Of a stretch of 64,000 bases of DNA, positions 31,950-44,426 are shown piece after piece. Position numbers and translations under genes: made by a program. The stretch is from Apostichopus japonicus (Eukaryota; Echinodermata; Holothuroidea; Aspidochirotida; Stichopodidae). The stretch is from the NCBI RefSeq assembly GCF_037975245.1, contig NC_092579.1, positions 8,152,001-8,216,000 of the forward strand, given 5' to 3'. The notes under the pieces are model-generated. The model worked only from the letters and a program-made list of their open reading frames with translations, did no database searches and was not told where the DNA came from. The stretch's first letter is position 1. The number at the start of each line of letters is the position of its first letter.

Positions 31950-34900
31950 TCGTGCGATGCAATTTTGAACCATTTCATGAAATATAAATCTTTGGGTATG
32001 TCTCAATCTCTCTGACATAAAATAAGGCAGTCAGAAAGTCACAACTCCACAAAAACAGATACACAAGCAAACGGAACACTACAGTAAAAGAAAGGGCCTG
32101 ACAGATTCCATAAACGAGTTACAAAAGTAAAAAATGTGAAAACGTTTGCCGTCTCAGTACAATATTCATCCCCACAATATTCTCTATATGTGTTAGTGTG
32201 CATCACTAAGCCCTGTGCGTACAGTAGTAGTGGTGTGTCATTGGTTCTGATTCAGAGAACTAAGTCACACAGGGCCTCAGTGTAGCAGTGTACAACAATT
32301 TTTTGTACTGTAACATGAGTTTTTTCCCCCTGCACCTATGGGATGAATCATGGCTGAAGGTAAACAATTGAGTATTCATTTTAGAATAACAACGCAATCA
32401 TGGCTAAGTAATTTAGGCATTTTGATATTAACGTTATGATGTGGGTAGTGTTAATAGTGCTGAAGTAATAGCTTGATCAAAAGTATTCCTCAAAGTCCCA
32501 CAATGCCTTCACAGGGTGACCTACTGTACAGTCACTTGAGCACTTAGGAGTTTTTGCAAAAAGAGCAAATTCCTTGTCCAAAATTGCTAGGTTTGATCCA
32601 GTTTTACGGAGTCCCATAACAAAAAAACACAGTCTGTGATATATCAATGGAAAAGTGTAAAGATTCAATGTAACATATTTGAAAGGATTAGAGTATGTTG
32701 AAAAACCACCAGCTATGCATTTTAAGGAAATAAACAGTACCTCATTGAACCTTGCATTGTGTTCACACTAATGAGTTATGAAATTGTTATCAGTGTCTTC
32801 ATCATTAAAAGCTATTAATTAGGTTGATCAATGGTCTCACATATTAGTGCAATCACAGAGGTTAAATTTCAATCAGGTTATAATGCCAAGGGAATCCAGA
32901 CCTACTTCATAAAAAATATAAAAAATTCATGGCTACTATATAAATCATTCATGATAAAAACCAGCATACATACAGTATGTGCAACTAAAGTAGTTTCATA
33001 TTGGGTATCATGTCCAAATAAAAGCTCTTGATTGTATTCAGTTTTCATACTTTTAAAAATGACCATCTGTGTGCAGTAATTTGGTGTTAGTAAGTAACAT
33101 GAAAATGCACAAGACTAATGTTCAACAGGCACTAGATAGTTCTCATGTCCATAGCACAAACCAGGGAGTTGTTCCATTACAACTCCCTGCACGAACAGGC
33201 TATTATGATCAGAGTCATGGAACAAATAAAACTCCCTTGTATGATGTTAGAACTGTACTGTGTGACAAAACACTTATATGCATACATGTGGTAACATGTT
33301 GCTATGATCCGATACTAGCTGGTTGGGTGTATAAATAGATCACCATTATGCAAACTGCACTGCACATGGTTTCCATTATGTAATAAGTTTCATTCTATGA
33401 ATTTGTCAATCTGACATGTATGCTACTGTATATGTGTAGGCTGCATGTACAACTTATTGTATCTTAATAATATACAGCAAAAAACTATTGAGAACTGTGA
33501 TAAACAACATTTTCAAAGTGACAGTTGGGGGTCTAAAAAGACCACTGAAAGCCTTCTGTAGCGATATAACATGATACTAAACATTATATATCTCTGCAAG
33601 CTAGTGTACCCTGCTTTGAGACCCATGGCTTAAATAAGGTTTTCACAAGTTTGCCCTGTTGACCCAACCACTGGCCTAGACATACCAATAAATAGATCTA
33701 TCCATGCTTCAAATTGAGTTTTCACAATTTGACCATTTTTACCTAAATTACCTTTGACCTTCACCAAAAACAATAGGCTTCTTGTACTTGTGATGCATCT
33801 ATACATACATACTGTACCAACTATGAGATCTGTCCAATAAAGCTTACTGTCATGAGAAACTGTGTTTACAAGCTAGGATCACAAACACAGTACTCCTACC
33901 AATGCACACGCACACATATGCCATCGTGAGTGGAAAGTTTCAACATCATTGAAACCAAACATTAAAAATGAACTCAGTCATAATGCCAAAGTCTGTGTAC
34001 ACGAGTAGTCCTGAGCTTAAACCCCAAATGATACGTTGAGGGACTAAATGTACCGGTATACATAGTCTAGGGTGCATGCAATTTTTTAGTATATGAACTG
34101 CATGCGGGATGAGGCATTGAACCATGCATGAATACTCAGTCAATCTCTTGAAGTGATTGCATGCTACATTCCTGGGTACAACTTACATACCAAATAATAG
34201 ATCAATATTCAAACTTAGTAGAGTGGCATTTTTCTCAATTGTTGCATATGCAGTTTCCATGAAAAAAGTGATAGCTAAATTAACTAAACTGACATGAATA
34301 TTGGACAACATGTACACTAAGTATTGACATCAAATAGGGAACTGCACTGTCAAGACTTCCACTTGCAATTTATGAACAATTATCTGGACTTATTTATGTT
34401 CATTCTCTTGTCAGAAAAGATGGCTCAAATTTGGCACAATTTGAGGAATGCATGAATGCAGAATGAGAACACCACAGCAGATATGCTCCACTTTATTGCA
34501 AGAAGTACAGGGCTGCAATTTCAAGGTCGACACAGGATATCAAAATACTGTAACTTTGAGCTGCTGGTTCATGCTGACCATGGGATGCAGAGAGAAATGG
34601 CTTATATGGAAATAAGGAGCTCCCACAAGCATATATTGCAAACATCCCAGTTGTCTCTAATATTCAGTAAGTATTGACTGTGAGATATATTTTAAATCCC
34701 TGTGACCTGAAGTTAGTTTTCTAAAGTCTTCCCTTTAATATCCTCTAAGTCTGATCAACACACACTATATATACATAATATAAATTTACTGTACTAAGTT
34801 TCAACATGAACAAAGATGATGAAAATTTGCTGTTTATTTTCAAAAACTGTAAACGATCTAAGGCAACGGCTAACAAAGTAATGTAAGAAAGACTTTCCAC

Positions 34901-35710
34901 TTCCCACCAAGTCCACTGCCAAACCTTTTGGTTTACTTTGCTACTTCCACCATCATAGAATGTTATCCGAATTGAAATGACTTTATGTGTAGTCTTTGAA
35001 AACCAAATGTACTGTAAATCTGCCATCTGGCAGGCTGGAATGAATTGTAGGTAGGATTGTGAAGCAAAGACTTGAGGTGTTAACACACCATCACATTTTA
35101 ACCTTGATTATGATGTGTTTATTTGTACCTTTTGCAACAATGTCAATATCAAAATGTGAGGCTTTAAAAAAATATTTACATGGAATGTACTTCAGTGAAA
35201 CTTTGACATATGATTGAAATGTTGTTTTGGTTCATTGTAGGTTAACGAGAGCTGATGGAATTTCTCCACAAGAGAAGGAAGTACTGTCATCAATAAAATC
35301 TGCAGACAGAAGAATATTTTTACTGAAGATCAAAATTTTCAATGAAAGGAAAGGCTTTCGATTAAAATTGGACAAACAACTTCTGTAGATATAATGAGGA
35401 CTAGATTTATATGTCATTGCTTGGAGCAAGGTACGGTGCATTCTATGAGTTTGAATTTTTCTTTTTAGTTTCTGGACAGGTATATGACATGCAGCATACA
35501 AATTAAAATTTGTTAATGAATTTTCTTCCTTTACAGCATCATAAAATTCATTATTAATAATCCATTTATACAAATTCTTATGTTGCTGTATTTGAGAATA
35601 ATTTTCGTTAGTAAAACAAAGATTTTAATCATATTCATTGCATTAACTATTATTCATGTAACTTCCTTACTTCACTGTATCAAATAAAACATTGTTTCAC
35701 CAATCCATTA
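31950..35710. other. No supported gene
   Basis: AT-rich sequence. Open frames of 60-113 codons (for example near 33069, 34456, 34745 and 35232) show no motif, splice context or family resemblance. I see nothing else definable here. Confidence 0.5.
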
Positions 35711-36741
35711 TTCCAGTTGTTATACTGCTGGGAGGGGAGACCCCAAGGTCTTTTAATACTTCAGTTACCCAATTAATGCTAACTAGATGCTCAATAATGC
35801 TTCCCACAATGGGGATGTTGAGTCTAGCAAACCTTAAGTCTAGTGGACCCTCAATGTAATGGGCATCCTCCCCCCCCCCCATGTTGGTACTGCATGTGGT
35901 ATACTTTTGTTAGTGAAACTAAGAGTTTCATCCTAGTCATTACATTGAGGGATGCTCTTTATTAAACTCCTTTACTTCACTGCGTATTGGTAATCAACTA
36001 TTCTAGTTGTAATGTTGCTAGTACTGTATTTGAGAATCTTTTTGTTAGTGAAACGAAGAGTTTAATGCTATCCATTACATTTAGGAGTACTCTCTAAGTG
36101 TCTACCTTCACAACATCATATCATAAATTATTAACAATCCATTATCTCTTTATATTTATGGCAGAGCTGTAGTCGAGTCCAATTACCCAGAGCCCGATCC
36201 AAGTCCGAGTCCATCTTGTCTGAGCCAAATACAAGACCCCTCAAGTCCGAGCCGACTCCAGATACCAAAGATCACCTTTGGTAAAAATTCTTGAACTGTT
36301 ATGATAATTATGCACCCAGGAGGAAATTTACCTCATGCTATAATTTTTTCGGACCAGATAAGTGACAGCAAGCTCTTCCTGGTTCATAAATGTTATAAAA
36401 CTACTGGGAGGGGAGACACCAAGGTCCTTCAATACTTCAGTTACCCAATAAATGCTAACTAGACGCTCAATAATGCTTCCCACAATGGGGGTGTTGGGTC
36501 TAGCAAGTCTAGTGGACCCTCAATATAATGGGCATCCCTCTTGTTGGTACTGCATGTGGTATCCTTTTGTTAGTGAAACTAAGAGTTTTATCCTAGTCAT
36601 TACATTGAGGGATGCTCTTTATTAAACTCCCTTTCTTCACTGCATCGTATTGGTGATCCATTATTTTAGCTGTAATGTTGCTAGTACTGTATTTGAGAAT
36701 CCTTTTGTTAGTGAAACGAAGAGTTTAATGCTATCCATTAC

Positions 36742-37964
36742 CATGGGCGGCGATCCGTACTTCCGAGTGGGGGGGATATGACCTTGTTGACTATCTAAGC
36801 GTAGCGCCACCATGAGTTGGCGCGAAGCGTACAAGAAAATTTTGGGATTTACAGACCCTCTAGATGGCCGGAAACGGCACTTGCCGAGGTTTCCAAGCGG
36901 CATATACCCAACTTTAAAATAGGGATTTCATGTCCGAAATATCTCATAATCAGGATCCAAAATACTTTTTTTTTTTAATTTCGGGTGTTATTTTGGGAAA
37001 ATTGCCCCTGTCAATCTTGTTTCAGGCCCTACGTTAGAATGTTCGAGAGCTCTTTATATTATTCGATGAAGAAAATGGCCTCATGCAGGCTATTATAGGC
37101 CTATACACATGCAATACACAATTACACATAGTTACATTCCTAGGTACCGATTGCTAGGGCATCCAGGTGAAACGTACGTGTATTAACAGGGGCGTCGGAA
37201 GCTATTTGGGATTGGTACGGAAGATCAGAGTGTGGCCATCTACCATAATCATCGGGGGGGGGTGGGGGACGTTTGGAAGGTTAAACTACGCTACGCGCCA
37301 CCATTGGTTGGCGCGTAGCGTAATGGAGAAAATTTTGAAAAAATGCCTCCCAGATTGCAGGAAATGGCACTTCCCGAGCTTTTCTTCTGTGCATTCTCCC
37401 TTGTCTGTTTTTGTACCCGATTAATCTTCTGAAACACATTTTGAAGTATGTTTTCATTTTGGTTCTTTATTTTTTGCCTTTTTTTCTTCTTAGTGCTACT
37501 TTTTCTCCTTTTTTTTTGCGCCGTGAATATTGGTCCGGCGAACCGCTCCGACGCCCCTAATTAAGCATTACCCTGGTAACATGAGATTCTCAGCTGTTCG
37601 AGGGAACATGTACGTGTGTAGGCCTACTATAGGGCCTATATGAATACTATGAGGGTGCATATATGTACTATATCAATACCGTGGGCGCAATAATACATTT
37701 TGTTGTTATAGGGCCAATGAAGCCTACAGTCAACTATTCTTGCTTTATAAAGACGGTTTATTTGAAAAGATCGCACTGCGTTTATGGTATAGGCGAGAAA
37801 TGAAGCTAAAAAGAGCCGTACATTCACGATGATGCATAAATGAAGGCATGAAAATATTCTTATTCCTGGCATTTGGTGGGGGGGATATGGTGTGTTACAT
37901 CCCCTCCACCCATTTTCATGGGGGGGATATATCCCCCCCATCCCCCCCAGGATCGCCGCCCATG
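36742..37964. mobile_element. hAT-like MITE with 8-bp TSD and an empty-site control
   Basis: Termini CATGGGCGGCGATCC and GGATCGCCGCCCATG are exact inverses. TCCATTAC is present on both sides (36734-36741 and 37965-37972). Copy 1 of the surrounding tandem duplication still reads CTATCCATTACATTTAGGAG (about 36072-36091), i.e. the pre-insertion site with one TCCATTAC. The element holds the shared GCGCCACC..GTTGGCGC core near 36805-36830 and a second, nested MITE. Confidence 0.93.
37187..37559. mobile_element. Nested MITE inside the hAT-like MITE
   Basis: The ends CAGGGGCGTCGGA and TCCGACGCCCCTA are inverse. A G-run is near the left end, and the interior has a core hairpin CGCGCCACCATTGGTTGGCGCG. 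The flanks TGTATTAA and ATTAAGCA share ATTAA but are not an exact duplication. Confidence 0.7.
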
Positions 37965-38299
37965 TCCATTACATTTAGGAGTTAACTTTCTAAGTCTCTA
38001 CCTTCTCAACATCATATAATAAATTATTAACAATCCATTATCTTTTTATATTTATGGCAGAGCTGTAGTCGAGTCCAATTAGCCAGATTCTGAGCCAAGT
38101 CCGACCCCACTTCGTATGAGCCAAATCCAAGACCTTTCAAGTCCGAGCCGACTCCAGATATTCAAATATGATCACCTTTGGTAAAAATTCTTGAACTGTT
38201 ATGATAATTATGCACCCAGGAGGAAATTTACCTCATGCTATAATTTTTTCGGACCAGATAAGTGGCAGCAAGCTTTTCCTGGTTCATAAATGTTCAGCC

Positions 38300-40250
38300 C
38301 GGGCGCTCAACTTTCAAACCATGCAGGGAGAGGCAAAATCATATTCAAACCACAACCACCGCCAGGTTAGAACCTGCTTGTGAGAACCCTGCTCTACTAA
38401 AAGTGAAATTCTAGTTACATTTAGGATTGCTCATTAAGATTTTCAAATCATCATCATTGTCATGGTTGCTACTTTTTCTGATGTCATCATCATTTGTGAA
38501 TTATTGTGATTGTTGCCATGTTACATTTGCCAGTATCAATTTTGCTTATTGTTCTCTCAAAATTGCAGAGTAGAAGGAAGAAATGTTAGCTAACAGTTAT
38601 TATACCATATGTTCTTGGTCTCTAAATTGTTTACGCTGAGGTCAGTATGAACAGAAGTGTTTATAATAGTTTTCCTTTCTGTTAAAGTATTTTCTGAATC
38701 ATTTCATTAATTTTATATTTATACTGGAATTTTCAGTAGGTGTTGGCCTCATTGAGGGTCAAGGCTACTCAAGGTCAGTAGAGTAACATAGAGCATCTAA
38801 CTCAACAAGGAAAAGTTGGTAGTCATATGTAGTGCATATAGGTTTCTGACATTGAGTACTATTCTATAAACAGTATAGCAGAAGCCCATGTGAGATAACT
38901 AGATATCTGAATCTGAAAGCCATGTTAACATGATAGTTCAATATTGGAATGATGAATGGAAGTTTGTATGAAGGTGTATCATGTGCTGAGCTCTTAGCCA
39001 AGTCAAAGGTTATTTGAGGCCAATATAGGTAAAATCTGAAAACCTTCATGATCCCATACTATCTAGTATCTGACTAGTAGCTGCTTTAATAGCTGAATCT
39101 TAGGGCAATTAATATATTTATCAGAACAAGTAATGTACCTCAAAAGACTTCTTAAGCTCTTTTGAGCCCCATTCAATATTTCAGTGTATTAACTTCATCA
39201 TTCTTTTAACAAATTTACTCCAAATTACTAGTTTCATGTTCTGGCAATGAACCTTTGTCATATCATGTTGCATGAGTGCTGTAACTGGTTTACAAGCTTG
39301 CAAAAGTCTTAAAAGGAGGATAGGGTGTTGGGACAAATAGTTCAAAATAATATTAACAAAATTGTACCATATTTTGCTTTTCTTTTTTCCCATATGTTGC
39401 CACTGCTTGAATAAGACTAGTTGATAGGACTTTTTGTGAGCTCCACCTTTGACAACAAGGTACAGTAGACTTCAACTGCATCTTGTTGGCAACATCCTAG
39501 GAAAGTTTCAATAAACACAGATGTTTCTATAAATGAGGAATCTGATGAACATTCCAATACTGCAAGTCTTTATTGGACATTTCAGCAGGAGGCAATAACC
39601 AATTCTGCTATCGTTACATACTGTAGGTCCTTCATAAAATGCCACTTAAAGAACTGTATTACTTCCTTGGAAGGTGAATTTTATTGTCAAATACAACATC
39701 TGTCAAATATTTAGTTTCCCAACCTGTCCAACACCTCCCCCCCCCCACCCCTCCATTTATCCCGAGTAGTTTACAGAAACTGGGACAGAACATTTTTTGT
39801 GGGAAACAAGGTTAAATAATGTTGTTTGAGGTATTGAGCATTTATCTATATGTCCCTTTCGAAACTAGATAGGAGGAAGTAGCAAACAATGCAAGGAAAA
39901 CATGAAGTTCAAGTGGATGCTTTAATTGCTTTTACCCAAAACATTGCTATATTCATTGATAAATATAATCCACTTCAAATTCAGTACCGTTATACAACAT
40001 GCAAAAGAGTTATGATATTGATGTACTTTCTGAATTTAGACCATTGCAGGTGAACAAGTTTAACATTGGTTTTTAATTTGACTGTATGTAGAAAACACCC
40101 GTTACATAATGAACCTCAGATACAATGTCGTGCAAATGCATATTACTGCTAGGAGCTGTTTAACAAACAGTGAAAGAAAAATTTATTACTCGACTATCAA
40201 AAGATTCGCAGAACTCCACTCCTTCAACAATATTTACAGTGGTGCAGACT
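38300..40250. other. No supported gene
   Basis: AT-rich sequence with a short C-run near 39738. No coding exon or transposon boundary could be supported. Confidence 0.5.
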
Positions 40251-40255
40251 TCAAA

Positions 40256-40605
40256 GCAGTGCAAGGGCAACAACTGTCTATCTCTTTAAGAAATTTCCAA
40301 GTGCTTTCATTTCTAGCATTTGCATATGTTCAAAAGAAAAATGACAAATTAAAAGATGTGGTCTTTTCAACATGTTACCACATCTCCCCCCCCCCCCTCT
40401 CTCCCCCATCAAAAAAGTATTGCATGTACAGCAGTGCAAGGGCAACAACTGTCTATCTCTTTAAGAAATTTCCAAGTGCTTTCATTTCTAGCATTTGCAT
40501 ATGTTCAAAAGAAAAATGACAAATTAAAAGATGTGGTCTTTTCAACATGTTACCACATCTCCCCCCCCCCTCTCTCCCCCATCAAAAAAGTATTGCATGT
40601 ACAGC
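40256..40605. repeat. Near-identical tandem duplication, two ~175-bp units
   Basis: CAGTGCAAGGGCAACAACTG starts at about 40257 and again at about 40432. The two units match almost perfectly through the C-run and TTGCATGTACAGCAGT, differing mainly in C-run length. Open frames spanning the units simply repeat and are not evidence of a gene. Confidence 0.93.
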
Positions 40606-40609
40606 AGTA

Positions 40610-41799
40610 ACCCTTTTTGTACATGTGCAATACTGTATATGAGGCAGGGCCTTAATCATGACTTGACCAAGCCCTTTATCCATTTGAATAGCACAAGTTA
40701 TGTCAGTGGTATTCACATCAATGCCTCATTGAAAATGTGCCTCATGGTGAATTTTCTAGCTGATAGCATGAATGTGAATGAGCTGAAGTTGTTGAAGTTG
40801 CTTTGTTTATATATTTCTGAAAGTAACATGAAATTTCATATTGATTTTTAATGAAAATATTTGCATTTATCGGTAATAAACAGAAAGAAGACATAATGAT
40901 TTCTGCTAAAGTGTCTTATCTCTGCCTCTTTTGTTACAAATTTGTTCATTGGTTGGTCCTTGTACTTCGAACATATTGCTCCCTAACTCAGCAAACCCAT
41001 ATTCGATCTGAAGATGCTAATTCAGACAGCTTACTGTTCTAGCAAGTTCTCGACCAATTATATTGATGAATTTGCATCTGGATGAATTTGCACTGGATGA
41101 ATTTGAATCATGCCAACTATGTAAGGAGCCATTTCTTTAAACCTTGCAAGACTGTGCGGAAAATATATCATTCATTGGTCTGCATGGTATCGAATCTCCA
41201 TGATGACCACTCATGAACGACCCTTCGACCGCGGACCGGCAGTAGGCTATAGTTGCTGAAAAACCTGACGTGACATAGCGCATAGGCCGAGATATGTCAT
41301 GATATTTCAAAGCAACTTACCAGATTGTCTTTTTTCTTCTATTTCTCTAAACAATTTGATGACCATATCAAGACATGGGGATCTCAAAATAAAGGATGCT
41401 GTGAAACTTTAGAGCAGCTTACAAGGCCTGGGAAGTGTTATTTCCAACGATCTAGGAGGTCTTTATAGCTGAAAATTTCCCGTATGCTGAGCGCCAACCC
41501 ATATGGTGGCACTCCACTCAGGTAGTAACAAGACGCCCTCCCAGGAATTGTTCAAGCCCCCCCCCAAGCGCCCACCCCCTCCACTGGAACAATCCTGGCT
41601 ACGTCACTGCATGTACCACAGGTTTATCTGATATCAAAGTGAAAGCGGCTTTCCACAAGAATAAAGAAAGCATATCTACATTTTTGTGTAACACCTACAC
41701 AACTCAATCCCCACGCAAACAAGACTACCTACGTATAGTTTTCATTGAGGATTCCAATAATTCCTGCAATTTCCTACCAATAACATATGGAAAGTCACT
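40610..41799. other. No supported gene
   Basis: AT-rich sequence. A decayed MITE-like stretch near 41490-41610 contains GGTGGCACTCCACTC, C-runs and GGCTACGTCACTGCATG. No coding support. Confidence 0.4.
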
Positions 41800-41807
41800 C
41801 CTGTTAT

Positions 41808-42185
41808 CGTGGCGGAGCTAGGGGTATTGGTAAGAGGGGGTGAGAATGGTCTGTATGGGCGCTTTCGACTTTATCTAAGCGGAGCGCCACCACAGGTTGG
41901 CGCAGAGCGTACAGAAATCATTTGAGTAAAGATACTCCCTATATGGCCGGAAATGACCCTTTCCGGGCCTTGCTAATTTGCAGATAAACGAAGAATAAAT
42001 AGGTGTCATCGCCAACAAAATGTGACAAATGTCAATAGGTAGATGAGAGCGCCATAAAAAAGTCAATACTCGCGAATAAGTAAAAGAAGTGATCAATAGC
42101 TGAAAAGGGCGCCAGCAGTCCATATTAGTCCGTTGAGGGGGGGGGGGGGCCTCCGCCCCCTGACTGTATTGACGCTCCGCCACTG
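41808..42185. mobile_element. hAT-like MITE, left copy
   Basis: It begins CGTGGCGGAGC (one base shorter than CAGTGGCGGAGC of the right copy) and ends GCTCCGCCACTG. It contains the core GCGGAGCGCCACCACAGGTT..GGCGC and a G-run near 42136-42149. Confidence 0.88.
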
Positions 42186-42193
42186 TTGGGAGC

Positions 42194-43909
42194 TCAGTGT
42201 AGGAAGAGAAGGGGGGGGGGGGGAGAGGGAGGGTATTTTTTAACGGTTTGGGTGAGCGTCTGCAATGATTCGTAATGACATGTTATCACAAGCGTTCAAC
42301 ATGCTCAAATAAAAAGAATGAATGAGGAGGAATTCATATCACTTTTCAATCATTGTTTGAAACAAATTGAGCGAATTGATCGCTAGTAATCTTGAAATTG
42401 GTTTAATCACGGTCATTGTCATGTTTCTCATATGTACCTTTCTCATATAAAAGAATTCTGTACGTAATGTTATCAGAAATACTTTTAAAATGACACCAAA
42501 GAGATTAAAAATTCTTTTCGAATTTGTTAATAATATTGTCTTTTAAGAGACACCGTAGACACGTTGCTCGGTTGGGTTTACTGCAATAGTGGCAAATGGA
42601 GACCAATATCCGCACTTAGTGGACCTAATGTTATAGTCGTGCATTGACCTTGAACAGAGGGGCCTACCGTGAAAACGTACGGAAAATTCATCCTTTTATA
42701 TCTCAGCGAGACAATTCCACTGGATACAATAATACGACTCAAAAGTCCTTAGATGTGGTTATCATAACAATCACAATAAAAGATATGTATGAAAAGCAGA
42801 ACAAAGATATGATGGAAACTCAAATGTGGACCAAAAAACGATGTCCCTACGGATGCCGTTTAGTGACATTTACATAATTTGTGTGTAGTAGGTTCCGTAG
42901 CTCTTTTGTGGAAAAACTTTGTAATATGCTTAAAGTTGGTAGTTCATCCATGCTTTAGAATAATGAGAGACATAGATCATCACGTTCTATGAGGAGGGAG
43001 GCTATTTTTAAAAATCTGGGTAATAGGTACTGTAACTCTTTTCTTGGAGAAAGCTTGGAATAGGCGGATAAGGAAGAAAGTTTCGAGTTCCTTCCACGCA
43101 TTAGATAAATGAGGAACCTAGTTCATCACGCTTTGCGAGGATATCTCATATATTAGGTGTAAGAGAAGCGGTGATTGTAAGGACGGGAAGGGGAGAATGG
43201 AGGGGGGTAAATGATGTTACCAGGGGACCTAATAATTTGTCCTAAATGAGATTTAAAAAATTCATTAATGTAAGTAAATTTCATTACTGCCTGCTCTCGC
43301 TGATTTCTTTTAACCCTATAGAGCGGAGTGTGTGAGGTGAAGAAGGGTAGGGCAGGATGGGGGAGGGATGATAAATGACGATGTAACCAGGGGCTAATAA
43401 TTCGTTCAATAAGAGATTTGAAAATATATATATATATATATATATGTAAGTTAATATCATTACTGCCTGCTCCCATTGATTTCTTTCAAACCTAAGTTAC
43501 GCTTATCGGAAGACTATATGCCGATAATACAATTCTTTAACAAGGAGATGCTTCTAATTTATTAAACTGTGTAACTTTCACTAATCTATTTGGAAAAACA
43601 TATGCTTTTAAGTTGAAAGACTCAGTAAGGATCAATTAAGTAGAACAAGGATCGTTGCGTGCTGCGTGTAACGATGAAGTTTCCTACATTGGGATGGAAG
43701 AGTATCAGGGAGTGTAAGATTGGGTGGGAAGTTAAATGACGGTGTAACTGAGAAATTAAAAAAAAATCTTAGTGATAAAATCATTATTGCTTGCTCTTTG
43801 CTGATTTAACATTAGAATAAGTGTCTCTAATCATTAGATATTCCTTTAACATACGAGGTTCGGTTGGGGAAGGGGGGGGGGGTACTAGACGGATTGACGG
43901 GGAAGAAGA
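42194..43909. repeat. Insert of the composite; diverged internal repeats
   Basis: The 1.7-kb insert holds about three diverged copies of a unit of a few hundred bases (words ATTACTGCCTGCTC, TGATTTCTTT, AATGACG[A/G]TGTAAC and AATAATT near 43265-43310, 43370-43485 and 43730-43805) and a short (TA)n at 43425-43445. No protein is recognised. The sequence was not seen elsewhere in the window. Confidence 0.6.
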
Positions 43910-43917
43910 TTGGGAGC

Positions 43918-44248
43918 CAGTGGCGGAGCTAGGGATATTGGTCAGAGGGGCGAGAAAGGTCTGTACGGGCGCTTTCGAAAGTTATCTAAGCGGAGCGCCA
44001 CCACAGGTTGGCGCAGAGCGTACAGAAATCTTTTGAGTAAAGATACTCCCTATATCGCCGGAAATGACCCTTAAGGTATAGGTGTCATCGCCAACAAAAT
44101 GTGACAAATGTCAATAGGTAGATGAGAGCGCAATAAAAAAGTAAATAATCGCGAATAAGTAAAAAGTGTTGAATAGCTGAAAAGGGCGCCAGCTTCCCAT
44201 TTGAGTCCGCCCCCCCCCCCGCCTGACTGTATGGACGCTCCGCCACTG
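43918..44248. mobile_element. hAT-like MITE, right copy
   Basis: CAGTGGCGGAGCTAGGGATA at the left and GGACGCTCCGCCACTG at the right are inverse at the ends. Internal sequence matches the left copy closely, with a deletion of about 45 bases near 44070. Confidence 0.9.
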
Positions 44249-44426
44249 CCTGTTATGACATTAGAAACAAATACTGATATGAGATGAGTGGTGGTATATA
44301 CCTACTGGCGACTGATAACAGTATTATAGTGCATGTTATAGCCTTTTGACATCGTATGAATCTAGCAGACAACGTACAGGTACCGTCTGGTACCATTATC
44401 CGTTTTGAGTGATATTTAGGGGTTCT

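Larger units (their letters stand above)
35718..38293. repeat. Tandem duplication of a ~674-bp unit, second copy split by a MITE
   Basis: Copy 1 spans about 35718-36391. Copy 2 spans 36392-36741 and resumes at 37973-38293. Matching words include TACTGGGAGGGGAGAC.. and AATGCTTCCCACAATGGGG, and the ATTATGCACCCAGGAGGAAA stretch is in both copies. The MITE at 36742-37964 interrupts copy 2, while copy 1 keeps the uninterrupted site. Confidence 0.88.
41800..44256. mobile_element. Composite structure: two MITE copies with exchanged 8-bp TSDs
   Basis: Two complete MITE copies in the same orientation (41808-42185 and 43918-44248) enclose 1.7 kb. The outer flanks are both CCTGTTAT (41800-41807 and 44249-44256). 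The inner flanks are both TTGGGAGC (42186-42193 and 43910-43917). The order is thus X-MITE-Y-insert-Y-MITE-X. Neither MITE has matching duplications on its own two sides. This is what integration of a circle carrying Y-MITE-Y into an X-MITE-X site would leave, or a replicative cointegrate, or an aberrant hAT transposition. Confidence 0.85.

Noticed and set aside
40109..40851. Overlapping open frames sharing a sequence block
   Set aside because: The shared block is the 175-bp tandem duplication read in several frames.
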